A stretch of DNA of 64,000 bases. Source: Xiphydria camelus. Taxonomy: Eukaryota > Arthropoda > Insecta > Hymenoptera > Xiphydriidae. The DNA lies in the NCBI GenBank assembly GCA_963678675.1, contig OY783193.1:34138430-34202429 (forward strand). Direction: 5' to 3'. The notes beneath the pieces are model-generated. The model was not told the origin of the DNA. It saw only the letters and a list, made by a program, of their open reading frames with translations, and searched no databases. A program made the translations under genes and the position numbers. Shown here piece by piece: positions 9,443 through 19,646 of this stretch. Numbering within the stretch: the first letter of the stretch is position 1; each line of letters opens with the position of its first letter.

Positions 9443-11212
9443 TAAAGAATAAATTAAAAATGTAAATATGTGGTTCGGACATGCAGAAATCATCTGGTAA
9501 AAATCGTAGACCGTTATAAAAGAATCCGTCGTGAGCCTAATAAGGCCACGGTTCCTATAAAGCAACGCTTAAACGTTAATCAGAGCCTGTCCAGAGCCTA
9601 AATTCATTATTGTACCATTAGTGCCTAGAAATAGATTTCCCCGCTACTCTGTACAACCTCTCTCGAATACCGCGCGTCGACGAACGATATCACCAGGAAT
9701 GGGCGAGCAATTATGAAGCCACTAATAAATCCGAGACCTTATTAATTAAGCGCGCGAGGAGCAAACAGTTGTTGCACGCGGCAGTCGAGAAAGGAGGGTT
9801 CGTATCTCCTGCTGCGAAACGAATCGGATTCCGAAATTGCCCCGGCGTCTAGATACCGGGGCATTTAAAGGTGGAACCAATTCGACGTCGACGATACAGG
9901 CGCGCATCGCGACCCACGCAACCTCGCATATAAGAAAGCCTGTCATTACAATAGTGCCAATAGTTACCAATCATGGGCCAAGAACTGGCTTAGCATCGGA
10001 CCATCTCGGGTGGATTTCCGCGCACCCGTTATTTTTTTATAAAGTAATGGAAATCGATAATCGGCTGTACTTGAGCCTATAACTGTTAATAACTAATAGT
10101 TCATCATCAGAATATAACTTTGGTCGATGGAATGAACGATTGCCAATCTTCCACCGTTAAAGGACCATTTTTAAATACCCAATTTAAATGTCACATGCTA
10201 CACGTCTTGAAGATATTCTGTTTTGTCCTTCAAATATTTTATTAAAACCCGATATTTTGAGCTAATTCAATGTACGAATTTATTATTGGGTTATGGTTCG
10301 GTCAAATTCATATAATGAATGGCAGATTTCCATACCATTGCTCTACCTAATATTTACCATGGTTGGACCAATATAATTCGCCATGTCTGACCGTTTATCG
10401 ACACCCAATATTGGTCCGAAACCATCATCCCAGCGTTCGTCCGTTATTGAGCCAGTCATGGCTGTCATTATGGCGCCACTGCAGGTCGTATGGCAGCCTG
10501 TAATAGTCCAGCGTTGGGCCAGTTGAAGATTTCTATATGGGCTTCTGGTACGCCCATATATTCGCCCTGGTACGGAAGAGCGCGGCATTCTTCTGGCTTT
10601 TCACATGCCGCGCCCGGAACAACACGGTCGACCGCGTGCGTTTTCGAAACCGAAGAACTGCACTGAATTAATTAGCCGCGCGGAGCGAAGCGGTCTCGAG
10701 CGGTTCAAAACAAACACGCGCATAGCAGTCGAGGTTGATGTCGACGGTTGGTCTCCCTCTCCCACGCACGTGACCCCGCTGAGTTTAATGTATTCACCCC
10801 CCTCCATCTCTACCTCTACTTCTTCGCTCGTCGGCGGAGAGTCGACTCTGCGAGCGCATGCTGATTGCCTCTCGCATATGGGGGATGCAGTGCAGGGATT
10901 CCTCGTGGCAGAGAGGCATCACGACCCTTCAGGAATATTCTTCTTCGAGCTACGGCTCTGGATGAGACCACACGCGATTCTTTTGCTCTCACTAGCTTGT
11001 TTTTGCTTCCTCTCCATTATACGCCCACGATAATTGATTCCGGTATTAGACGAGTTTCTGAATTCATTTATCATTGCAACCGCTAATGAAATTATAATTT
11101 ACCAGCGCAGTTCGATATGAGATATTCGACTGGAATTCGTTCATTGTTTTAGGATTTATAATCGAATCGAGTTTCCATTCAAACATTAATTTGATTAATC
11201 CTTAGATGCATA
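9443..11212. other. Unique DNA with two CpG-rich islands
   Basis: CpG-rich islands lie at about 9640-9980 and 10340-11000, separated by AT-rich DNA. The longest ORF (10605-11033, 142 codons) has low-complexity composition, no domain and no splice context, so I treat it as chance. No RNA gene or repeat was recognised. Confidence 0.4.
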
Positions 11213-11455
11213 CTGAGAAAAATAACTTGGTCGATTTAACTCAAATCCTACAGACGGTGACCAAACCGTTTGGTGAGATATGGATCCTCTGTTTGTTTAG
11301 TTAAACCAAGCACTTGTTAGTTAAAATGGCTAAACGTTTAGTTCGAATAATTAAACATTGGTTAGAATAACTTGATATTTGGTTCGGCTGACTAGTATTT
11401 TGATTATAATAACTAAACCAGATTTTATCATTTTAACCTAATTATTTTTCTCAGT
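11213..11455. mobile_element. MITE family A copy, 243 bp
   Basis: It runs from CTGAGAAAAATAACTTGG to TTATTTTTCTCAGTG and is preceded by TA. The core holds ACCAAACCGTTTGGT, GGATCCTC and GTTAGAATAACT, the family signature. Confidence 0.8.
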
Positions 11456-11682
11456 GCATGCATGAAAAGTTGCACTCCTGTGCATAAGGCAGGTCTCCCA
11501 GATCCGCTACAAAGAGTAATATAAATTGTATTTTTGTTATAAAACGTAATGTTTTTTTTTAGCAAAGAATATAACGTTAGATATTATACATGCTTTTTCA
11601 TATTGCACTACTCGTAAACATGTGTATCATCGGAAAATTAAAATAAACGTAAATCAATCGACCGCATGTATTACGAGTTATA

Positions 11683-12469
11683 CACGCTCAAAAAAGACAT
11701 ATCGTAAGTGGAAACCATTTGCGACAAGAGGACATTCTTCTCAATTCACAACTCTAATAGAATTATTCTACTTGTAGAAAGACTAAAATCGTCTCCATAC
11801 ATAATCCACTTGCGGTAAGCAAAGTGTCAATTTCACGTAATCAGACAAATATGCAGGCTTTGCATCAGAAGTCTTCCCCCCTTGAGGTAAGAATATTTTT
11901 CCTCTCAATTCAAGAAGACATCTTCTCATAGCCAAAACTAACCTAGCTACTTCGTTATTAGAATAAGAAACGTGGTTTCACATTCAACGTGGATATACAA
12001 AACATATATGATATTTTTAGCCCTATAAACTAATACAAATCTATAAGTCTCTTTTATTTACTACAATTTTAGTTTATAGATACCCGGCATAGATGCTTGT
12101 TCACAGTCGTACACGGAATGACACGAGCTGCAGTGATGCGAGGTTATAGACCAGGGTAAGATAGCACTGTCAGCCTAAATACGAGCAGACTACATGTTCG
12201 CAGCAAGCGGATTCTTTTATCTGTTTCGAGAAACTGTAATATACTTCCATCAAATGGAAAAGTCACATTCGAGAGAAATGTTTTTTTCTTATGTCAAGCA
12301 GATACCATACCATGGAAGAAAATGAATTTTCCTTTTGATGTGCAAGAATTAAATTAAAAGCCAGAACCTATCTTTTTATAGCAAGAAAAATTCTTCCTGT
12401 ATTATATAATATAGAAATCTTATAAATAGAGCGATCCGTTTGCGGAAATCTGTTTTTTTTTTGAGTGTG
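11683..12469. mobile_element. Possible 787-bp element with CTCAAAAAA ends
   Basis: The left end is CACGCTCAAAAAAGACAT and the right end, inverted, CACACTCAAAAAAAAAACAG; TA flanks both sides. The interior is AT-rich and non-coding. The inverted repeats are short, so the call is tentative. Confidence 0.4.
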
Positions 12470-13043
12470 TAGTATTTCTACTTACTGCCGAGGCTCGCAG
12501 ACCCGGTCTATACGTCTAGGAGTTAAAAATAATGATAGAGATCGTATAAAAGGCGACATTATTACAATAATATTTAGAACTCGATTCGACATTTTTTTTT
12601 TCCTTGAACAAGCTCGGCCTTATCAAAGATACGTTCATTCCTACTCGCGACGTGTTTCAAAACACGCGTTACATTTGTCACTAACAAGCCACGCGCACTG
12701 CTCGCGGTGCAAGAACCATTAAATCAGCTTGCGTTGGAATATTTACCGAAGGATAAAACCTCCGTGGGCCGTTGCGGATTTATCGCGTGCTATTTATCCG
12801 CCTTGATTTATATCGCGACGTTACATACCCTCACCGGTTGGTCGCGGAGGGTTTGGAGTTCCTTGGCGCGCGCCCCGTTATTCGCGCACAGACGTTGTAT
12901 AATAGATAGGGAAACTGCGATGAGGACCGCGATAATTCTGACGATGTCAAGTGGCGTCCCTATTTGCTTCGCAATTTCGTTGGTCCATCGAAAGCTTTCT
13001 CTCGAGAACTTCCGAGTTAATCAAAACGTCGATAAAAAGTATA
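12470..13043. other. Unique CpG-rich stretch, no gene seen
   Basis: An ORF of 133 codons at 12707-13108 runs into the next MITE and shows no known domain. Nothing else was recognised. Confidence 0.4.
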
Positions 13044-13102
13044 GTGAGAAAAAGATTTACTTCATCGAAATTAACGTGTTTTTGGGTAGTCGTAAGAGCA
13101 AC

Positions 13103-14193
13103 CACTGAGAAAAAAATGTGCCACATTTAATTACAGTGAGGTTGAATACGGCGAACCTCGTGGTATGGTCGTTTCAATATTAGAGGAGGGGAACCAAACC
13201 TGACATAGTCCCCCAAACCCGTCTCACACCGTTATTATTTCGACCATGTGGTGCTGCACTTTGCCACCAACTACGTAAACTTAATCGTTTCGATGCATAG
13301 ATAGCTTGCCTGTACAGTAACATTGCCTCTGGCGTTTGTTTTCGTAGTTGTGCGTCGATAATTTGAAAAGTTACAGATTTACAATCATCAACATTTTTGA
13401 ATGTGTGAAAACGGGCGGCTGTAGACACGAATAACTAGTGGTGAGTAGTTTTTTTTTGTATTTTGGTGTTATTCAGGAGGAAACACATAAGGTAGAACAA
13501 ATTTGTTCAGTTTTATTTCTAACATCATTCTTTCGCTGTAGCTCTTCTGCTGTAGTTTTGAAAGCTTCATGAGCGTTATGAGTATTTGAGGCTGATTCTG
13601 CCGTTTTTGTTCACAGATGTCTTCTACGAAGATTATACTTTTTAGCTTTGATAATTTTGGAATAAATTTGTTTTCTTTTAACATTTTGAGTGTAAATGTT
13701 TGTTTTTCAACTTATTTTCCTTCGAAAACATATTTAAATAATAGTTATTGATGTTAGAAACGCCTTACAGAGTTAAACAAAATTTAGGACTGAAATTTTT
13801 AGTTTCAAACTTTACTTAAACCAGATATGTCGGGTTTGGTACCCTTTTGCTCAGGAGCTATTTTTGACTTGATTTGCGATTTTTTCATTTTTTTCAATGT
13901 ACAATATTTCATTTTTAACCTAATGCTGATTTTTTTAAGGTAAGAGTCCTACCTACACGCTGGTATGCAGTTTCTCAAGTTTGACTAATTCTCGGCTGAG
14001 TTTTGGCCAAAAAAACAAAGTGGTATGTCGGGTTTGGTTCCCTTCCTCTGTAAGACTGTAAGGACAAATACGTAGAATTGAGACAACCAATCAGAAGTTG
14101 AAACAAATAGATATTTACTTGAAACAAATTACATCGTGAAGTTCGCCGTATTCAATATCACCGTGGTTGAATGTAGCACTTTTTTTTTGAGTG
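13103..14193. mobile_element. MITE family P copy, nested in family B
   Basis: The ends are CACTGAGAAAAAAATGTGCC and the inverse finishing TTTTTTTTGAGTG. The subterminal GGTTGAATACGGCGAACCTC is inverted at 14131-14165. A second copy is at 56776-57204. It is interrupted by element Q. Confidence 0.75.
13183..14048. mobile_element. Element Q, G-rich pogo-like ends, 866 bp
   Basis: The inverted ends are GAGGAGGGGAACCAAACC and GAGGAAGGGAACCAAACC. TA precedes it, and a mutated TG follows. A third copy of the end motif (GTCGGGTTTGGTACCC) lies inside near 13830. Two short minus-strand ORFs (13180-13428, 13469-13684) show no domain that I recognise. This is probably a non-autonomous relative of pogo/Tigger elements. 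Confidence 0.65.
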
Positions 14194-14259
14194 CATTTAT
14201 TTGATTCAAATAAATACCAATTTGATCTAAATAATATTCAATTAAATCGATATTCATTA

Positions 14260-14804
14260 TCCATACTGATATTATAAACGCGAAAGTGAGTTTGTCTGCA
14301 TGGTTGTTACGTCTTCACAGCTCAACTATCGAACCGATTTTGATGACATTTGGCAGAGAGGTAACTTATTATAAAACCCGGAGAAGGATATGGGATATGT
14401 GACGGCATCATAAATTCAATATGTTGTATACATTAAGATGACGGGATTCAATGAAACCCTGCAGGAAACATTAGCGATGCGCGGTTCATTGAAAGAAACA
14501 TGTAGTAAATTTGATTAAATCGGGGGTTACGGGTGGGGGATTGCAGATTGATTTACTTAGACTAATTATTGACTCGAATGGACAATAACCCGTTTCCTTC
14601 AAATAGCAGTTAATCGTTATAACTGATTTTATTAGTCGGAGCAACTAATTCTGCACTCCCCCACCCGTAAACGCAGATTTAATTGAATATATCATTTTTC
14701 CCCTCAGTGTTGAGTGGGTCAATGCGTATTGATATTCATCAATTAAAAAAACTCAATATAATAAATAAATTTCCACGCGGGCGAAATCGCGATTAACAGC
14801 TAGT
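14260..14804. mobile_element. Helitron, non-autonomous, nested in family B
   Basis: The 5' end is TCCATACTGATATTATAAAC, matching arthropod Helitron starts. The 3' end has the short CGCG...CGCG hairpin (14776-14791) then CTAGT, fitting the CTRRT rule. The flanks are A before and T after, the exact Helitron target, with no duplication. Without the inserted MITE it is about 322 bp and has no Rep/helicase ORF. Confidence 0.8.
14487..14709. mobile_element. MITE family C copy, nested in the Helitron
   Basis: It runs from CATTGAAAGAAACATG to TTTCCCCTCAGTG with inner inverted GGGTTACGGGTGGGGG and CCCCCACCCGTAA. It aligns along its length with the copy at 21265-21497. Confidence 0.75.
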
Positions 14805-14884
14805 TTAATCTAATAAATATAGATACTCTTAGGAGACTATCCGAAAACACGTTAATATCGACGAAGCAAATTTTTTTCTCAGCG

Positions 14885-15260
14885 TATATATGACCTGCTT
14901 CAAGTTTCTCCCTCTGTGCGTCGCGTGAAACGTCGCGTGGTAGAAATTTATAATGTGGAAACGTCGGTACCGTATGCAATTACCGCGAAGAACGACCTAA
15001 TTGCACGTTCCAGCGAGACCAGCAACGCGCACATGTCCTTGCTTTCACGAAATTTCTCCGACTTGATCGAATAACGATGTCGATCTGTATAATATTACCT
15101 ACTACTTTTTTACTTTACGTATGTATACGAGATACTTTTTTGTTATGTATCATTGAACGATGAGACGTGCCGGCGACTTTGACACGAAGAAATGATTTCT
15201 CTTTGCGTCAGAATAACCCGTTAGAAAATTTACCCGTGTGGTTGAAGAGAAATTTATTTA
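14885..15260. other. Unique mixed-composition DNA
   Basis: It lies between two mobile elements and contains a CpG-rich first half. I see no exon, RNA gene or repeat. Confidence 0.4.
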
Positions 15261-15847
15261 TACAGGGTGTTCGGAAAAAGCACCGACACAGAAATAGGGG
15301 TGATAGGTTACGTCATTACAAGTATTTTGATATAAGGGACCTATACCCGCAAGCGCCCCCCCTTCTGGAGATATCAACATTTCAAGTTTATAACGACCGA
15401 GGTTGATCAAAGTAGAATAATATTGAGTTTTTTGTCTACCTGTACAATTGAAAAACAAATGAAAACTCCTTGTATCCGCATCATCTTCGAAAAGTACAAG
15501 GACTTGAGCAAAGCGGTTATCCTTTCCGCAAGCAGTTTGCGCAGTGGCACATCTATCCAGAATCGTTTCCGATGTTGCATGGACATGGGTGGCCGTCATT
15601 TTGAGCATTTGCTGTAGTACATTGTTTTTGTATCTCGTAAAATTAAATATTCGTTACCATCTTGATACGTTTCTTATTATTCTACTTTGATCAACCTCGG
15701 TCGTTATAAACTTGAAAAGTTGATATCTCCAGAAGGGGGGGGGGGGGGGGCGCGCTTGCGGGTATAGGTCCCTTATATCAAAATACTTGTAATGACGTAA
15801 CCTATCACCCCTATTTCTGTGTCGGTGTTTTTTCCGAACACCCTGTA
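15261..15847. mobile_element. Foldback element, 587 bp, arms about 160 bp
   Basis: It starts TACAGGGTGTTCGG and ends in the inverse. The arms 15261-15422 and 15676-15847 are almost identical; the main difference is the homopolymer, seven C in the left arm against a much longer G run (from about 15735) in the right arm. The outer TA probably belongs to the target duplication. Confidence 0.85.
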
Positions 15848-16440
15848 TAGGGAGATATTAAGTCTAGAAAATTGAACTTCAAATATACCAGTTCCCTTTG
15901 ATACTCGCAATTCCATGAAGTCAAGGGCCAACTACCAAGTGTCAAGCACCCAGTGTACACTGGAACGAAAGTACGAATCACACAAACGGATTATTCAGCT
16001 GTGTCAGCTATACTTTGTAACTATCTTATATTTAGTTAAGAAGTATTGCTGTCATAGTAATAGGTGTTATAGTAGCTATTGCTGTTAAAATGCCGTGGTG
16101 GTGTGTGTGTGTGGGGACAGCTGTATAACCAAAAGTTTGTAAAACTATCAACCCTATTGCTATAAAAAAGGAATAAATAGTTATATTTGCAATATCGTGG
16201 TGCTGTGTTAGACGATATTAGTAACAGAACTGAATATTGCTGATTTAAGTTTTCGTTTTTATGCATGGAATACGTTTTCTCAATCTTTCCATTATATCGC
16301 TGCAGGATTCATACTTTTTTTTTCAGCGTACCCTTCTAGGGTGAATTAATGGAAAGTCGATGTTCTCTCAAATTGACTGGGAAAATTGGTTTATCAACAA
16401 AAAAATTTTGTTTTTGGTTCCAGGTAAATGAAATCCTAAA
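15848..16440. other. AT-rich unique DNA
   Basis: A short GT-rich tract lies near 16098-16114. No gene or element was recognised. Confidence 0.4.
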
Positions 16441-16687
16441 GGAAAGACAGGTACAATAAGTTTCACTAAGAGTTTACAATAAAAAAGGTACACATAAAAA
16501 TGTGTGGATATTTCTACTGTACCGAAATGAATTATTCTTTAGAAATTAGTAAAAGGTGGTGTAAACCATCACAATTTAATGTTTTCGAAATAAAACTTAC
16601 TCTGTCGCTCTGTAAAAATATCCGGAATCCTCTATATGCACCTCTCTTACTGTAAACAAAATAAAATTTATTGTATCAGTTTTTCTA
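16441..16687. mobile_element. MITE family G copy
   Basis: Inverted ends contain GGTACAATAAGTTTCACT and GATACAATAAATTTTATT. Inner segments are AATAAAAAAGGTACAC and TTTCTACTGTACC. It is related to the cleaner copy at 62700-62955. Confidence 0.6.
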
Positions 16688-17466
16688 TGATCATTCATTT
16701 CTTGTTAGAAACCTTGACGCAAGACTATCGAGTCTCTCGAGAGAGATGATAGGTATACCTATTTTCCGCTAATAAATTGCCTAGTGCACTCGTAGGTCAG
16801 TAAATCACTTGCCAAAATTTACGACTCTTCAGATTTCGGCAGCGAAGACGTTGCCCAATCGACTGGAAACCACGAAGCGTTAAAACTTTCCCATCGAGAC
16901 GCGATAAAGTATGTTTCGACGCGGGATTGAAGCCAATGAAATAATATTTTCTCCGCAGTTATATCATATATCGCCGCGGGCCCTTTGTAACGAATCCTAT
17001 ACACCATCAATCAGAAGAATCTTTTCGACGATACCAACGGAATATATAATTATCCCATCGTCTGGTTGAAGTCTACCTACATACGTAGGTACACGCCTAT
17101 GCGAGTCGTTCCATTAGACATAGCTTTCAAACGGACTGCGAACCCTATATAATGGTTTCAAACCAGATTCATCAACACGATATAGCAATCAACGATCGGG
17201 GAAGAGTATCCGCAACACGCGACAATCCGCGCATCATCGTCTCGTATATTATCAACGTCTCCCATATAACTAAGTAGCCAGGCAATCAAAACGCTTGCGA
17301 ATAAAATCAGCGCGAAGGAGAGAAAACATTCTTCTTCCCGTCAACGATTAATCATCACTTTTCTCACGTTGGGAAATATAAAGTCAAAGTCAGATTGCGA
17401 ATCCTTTGGATAGTTTCTAACTTGAGTTTGAAGAGAGCGTGAATACATATTAAGTTTGACCACCTC
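16688..17466. other. Unique DNA, partly GC-rich
   Basis: 16800-17290 is richer in CpG and codes for nothing recognisable in any frame. No tRNA or repeat was seen. Confidence 0.4.
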
Positions 17467-17785
17467 TTTCGAGTCGAAACTTTTGACCTTTCCTTTTAGG
17501 CTTATAGTAGGTCTAGTTTCCATTGTATTGAAACCCTATGTTAAGCTTAAAATGGTCCATTAGTGAACATTTAACCAATTTCAGATTGAAAATAAGAGCT
17601 TACAGGTTAAGTAGACTAATGGTAAGTTGAATGGAGTATTAAAAGCATCAAAGAGTGGGGGTAAAATTTCGACTCGGATGGTGGGTCGATTTTTCATCGT
17701 ATTTAAACCCTACGCTGAGCCTAAAATGGTCCGTGGAAGTGAACATTTCACCAACTTTAGGTTCACCAACATTGCGCATGTATCA
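17467..17785. mobile_element. MITE family L copy (inverted) plus partial second copy
   Basis: 17467-17680 runs from TTCGAGTCGAAACTTTTGACC to GGTAAAATTTCGACTCGG. 17684-17785 repeats the left half (GGGTCGATTTTTCATCG, GCCTAAAATGGTCCG), so one copy is followed head-to-tail by a truncated one. Confidence 0.65.
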
Positions 17786-17884
17786 AAGACACATGCCTAA
17801 AATGCACTTTGTTTTCTCCCATATTCAAAGGTGTATAAAACTGACAAAAATTAACGTATCGTAACTAATTTTTTTTTCCAAATA

Positions 17885-18276
17885 GAGTAAACTACCAAGT
17901 GATTGGACACCTTGAAGTTATCGGACAGTCTGATTTAAATAAATAAAAACAAGATTCCTAGATTTTACTTTAATAAGTATTATCAAAACCCGTACCTGGC
18001 TTATTGATTCTCGACTGTCCAATTACTGGATTGAGTATTTCCAGAAAATAAGAACACTGTCCAATAACTAAGTTTTTCGACTTTATCCCAGTTTTTTATT
18101 GTTGAAAATTATATTCTTTCCAACTTAAAACTGCAAGGTACTAGAATGTAAAGCCAATATATTTTCAATCTCAAAACAAGCCACCACTCATATCTCTCTA
18201 GGTAGAAAAATATCTTTTTAACACGCTCTCAAATCTTGTAAAATGCTTAAGTGTCCAATAACTGGATGGTTTACCC
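17885..18276. mobile_element. Pogo-like MITE with GTCCAATAACT subterminal repeats
   Basis: The ends are GAGTAAACTACCAAGTGATT and, inverted, GGGTAAACCATCCAGTTATT; TA lies on both sides. The motif TGTCCAATAACT or its inverse occurs about five times inside. Confidence 0.75.
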
Positions 18277-18302
18277 TATGCCTGAAGTACCGTCTTTTAC
18301 GA

Positions 18303-18526
18303 TATGTACACCCGGGGACACGGCATCTGTCGCTGGTGACTTTTTTTAAACGTTATTTTTAAACGTACTAACCAATAATTAATAATCCTCATGCTTTCAT
18401 TAACGAGAGTAGATGCCACCGTAGCTAATGAGCGCATGAGAATTAATTATTCATTGGTTAGTACGTTTAAAAATAACGTTTAAAAAAAGTCACCAGCGAC
18501 AGATGCCGTGTCCCCGGGTGTACATA
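18303..18526. repeat. Hairpin, arms about 100 bp, outer 74 bp identical
   Basis: TATGTACACCCGGGGACACG begins the left arm and its inverse ends the right. About 74 outer bases pair without a mismatch, then the arms diverge around a 20-30 base centre. It could be a young MITE or a local inverted duplication. Confidence 0.85.
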
Positions 18527-18613
18527 CGTATCGTCACCCCAATATAGGTTTGTTCAATGTGCCATTCCCAAAAGGAGGATATTGAACAAACCTATATTGA
18601 GGTGACGGTATGT
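18526..18613. mobile_element. Very small MITE, 88 bp
   Basis: The inverted ends are ACGTATCGTCACCCCAATA and ACATACCGTCACCTCAATA, continuing through TAGGTTTGTTCAAT. A 75-bp relative is at 37420-37494. It abuts the preceding hairpin directly. Confidence 0.75.
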
Positions 18614-19595
18614 CATTTGTTTTCAATCGTTCAGATATATTCAGACCTGTCCTTACGCCACCTACCAAAAATCGGCACGAACTTTCCGGACAATCCAATA
18701 GTTCTTTCAACCAGATTTTTCTCTGAGTGCACTCTTATAAGCAGAGTCTGTCTGGATAATGAATATCAGGTGGTGTCACTGAGAGAATATAGATTCCATT
18801 CTCATTTCGTTGATGAACTAGTGTTTCCGGTAAAAAAGACTATCAAATTATTACACGTGGTCTCCATTTTTTATGATAAACTAATGTAGTCCAGTAATCA
18901 ATGATTTGTTCATTCTGGCAAGTGCCAGGGACTTCTTGTTAAGTTACGTTCTAATTTCAGAAACATTTATCAACAAAACTCTAAGACCATGTGTAACAAT
19001 TTGAAAGTCTCCTTTATCAGAGAAGTCATGATTCATCAGCAAAACATTCTTTATCCGGAAATGAGAGAATGGATCTAAAATGTAGGACAAAACGTGGCGA
19101 ATTCCCTAATAAATCCACCTACAGCACAGAATCCTTAAGTTCAAAATCTCGACTCGGGATAATTTTATTCGATTCGCAAGAAGCGAACGTAACGCTCACC
19201 ACGGCGCGTGGGATAGGTCATCGTCGAGGATCCACGTGGAACCCCGCGGTTCGGTTCCAGGGTCGAGAACGGCGAGTGATACTCTCGCGGGATCGCTCGG
19301 CCGCGGCCGTATCTCGACGTGGACTTCTCATTGGCCGCAGAACCGAGCGAGCATTACTCCTCTCCCAAGCCTCGGGCGACGAACGGAGCGTACCTTGCGT
19401 GTATTTTTACAAGGAAATCTGCAGTCGTTAATCGGCGCGCACACCTTTTCCGCGTACTTTCCAGTTTCTTTGTATTCGTTATTGCTATCTGTCGCATACA
19501 TCCGCCGTCAGGTCGGAACGACTCAGTGAATCGGACGGACGGTAGCCGAGCGTGGCGTCCTCGCAGAATTAGCGATCGCCTGTGAGTGATGCATC
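18614..19595. other. Upstream region of the CLIP gene
   Basis: 18614-19070 is AT-rich and unremarkable. 19140-19160 carries a solo family L end (TCGACTCGGGATA). 19180-19590 is a CpG-rich island leading into the promoter. A partial NF-kappaB-like site, GGGAATTCGCC on minus, lies near 19095; one mismatch and 500 bp distance make it weak. Confidence 0.4.
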
Positions 19596-19625
19596 TATAA
19601 ATATAGACGGTGGGCCAGCTCAATT
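19596..19625 (+). promoter_or_regulatory. Core promoter of the CLIP gene: TATA box plus initiator
   Basis: TATAAATA at 19596-19603 is followed 26 bp later by TCAATT (19620-19625), close to the insect initiator TCAKTY. Transcription would start at A19622 and leave a 25-nt leader before the ATG. Spacing and motif quality are both good. Confidence 0.7.
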
Positions 19626-19646
19626 TCCAGTTTGGACTTCGCCACC

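Larger units (their letters stand above)
13044..14884. mobile_element. MITE family B copy split by four other elements
   Basis: The left arm (AAATTAACGTGTTTTTGGGT) and right arm (CCGAAAACACGTTAATATCG) are inverted. Only about 205 bp belong to the element itself (13044-13102, 14194-14259, 14805-14884). The rest is a family P element containing element Q, and a Helitron containing a family C MITE. Other family B copies are at 23151-24789 and, diverged, 22430-22610. Confidence 0.8.

Noticed and set aside
10605..11033. 142-codon ORF as a gene
   Set aside because: CpG-rich DNA has few stops. The translation is low in complexity, lacks a domain, and overlaps other ORFs in two frames.
12707..13108. 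133-codon ORF as a gene
   Set aside because: Its end lies in the family B MITE end, and the upstream part shows no domain or splice context.
15735..15752. Long G run as a quadruplex switch
   Set aside because: A homopolymer inside a foldback arm, of different length from the other arm, is more likely slippage or assembly noise.
19092..19102. NF-kappaB site controlling the CLIP gene
   Set aside because: One mismatch to the consensus, single occurrence and 500 bp from the start make it no better than chance.
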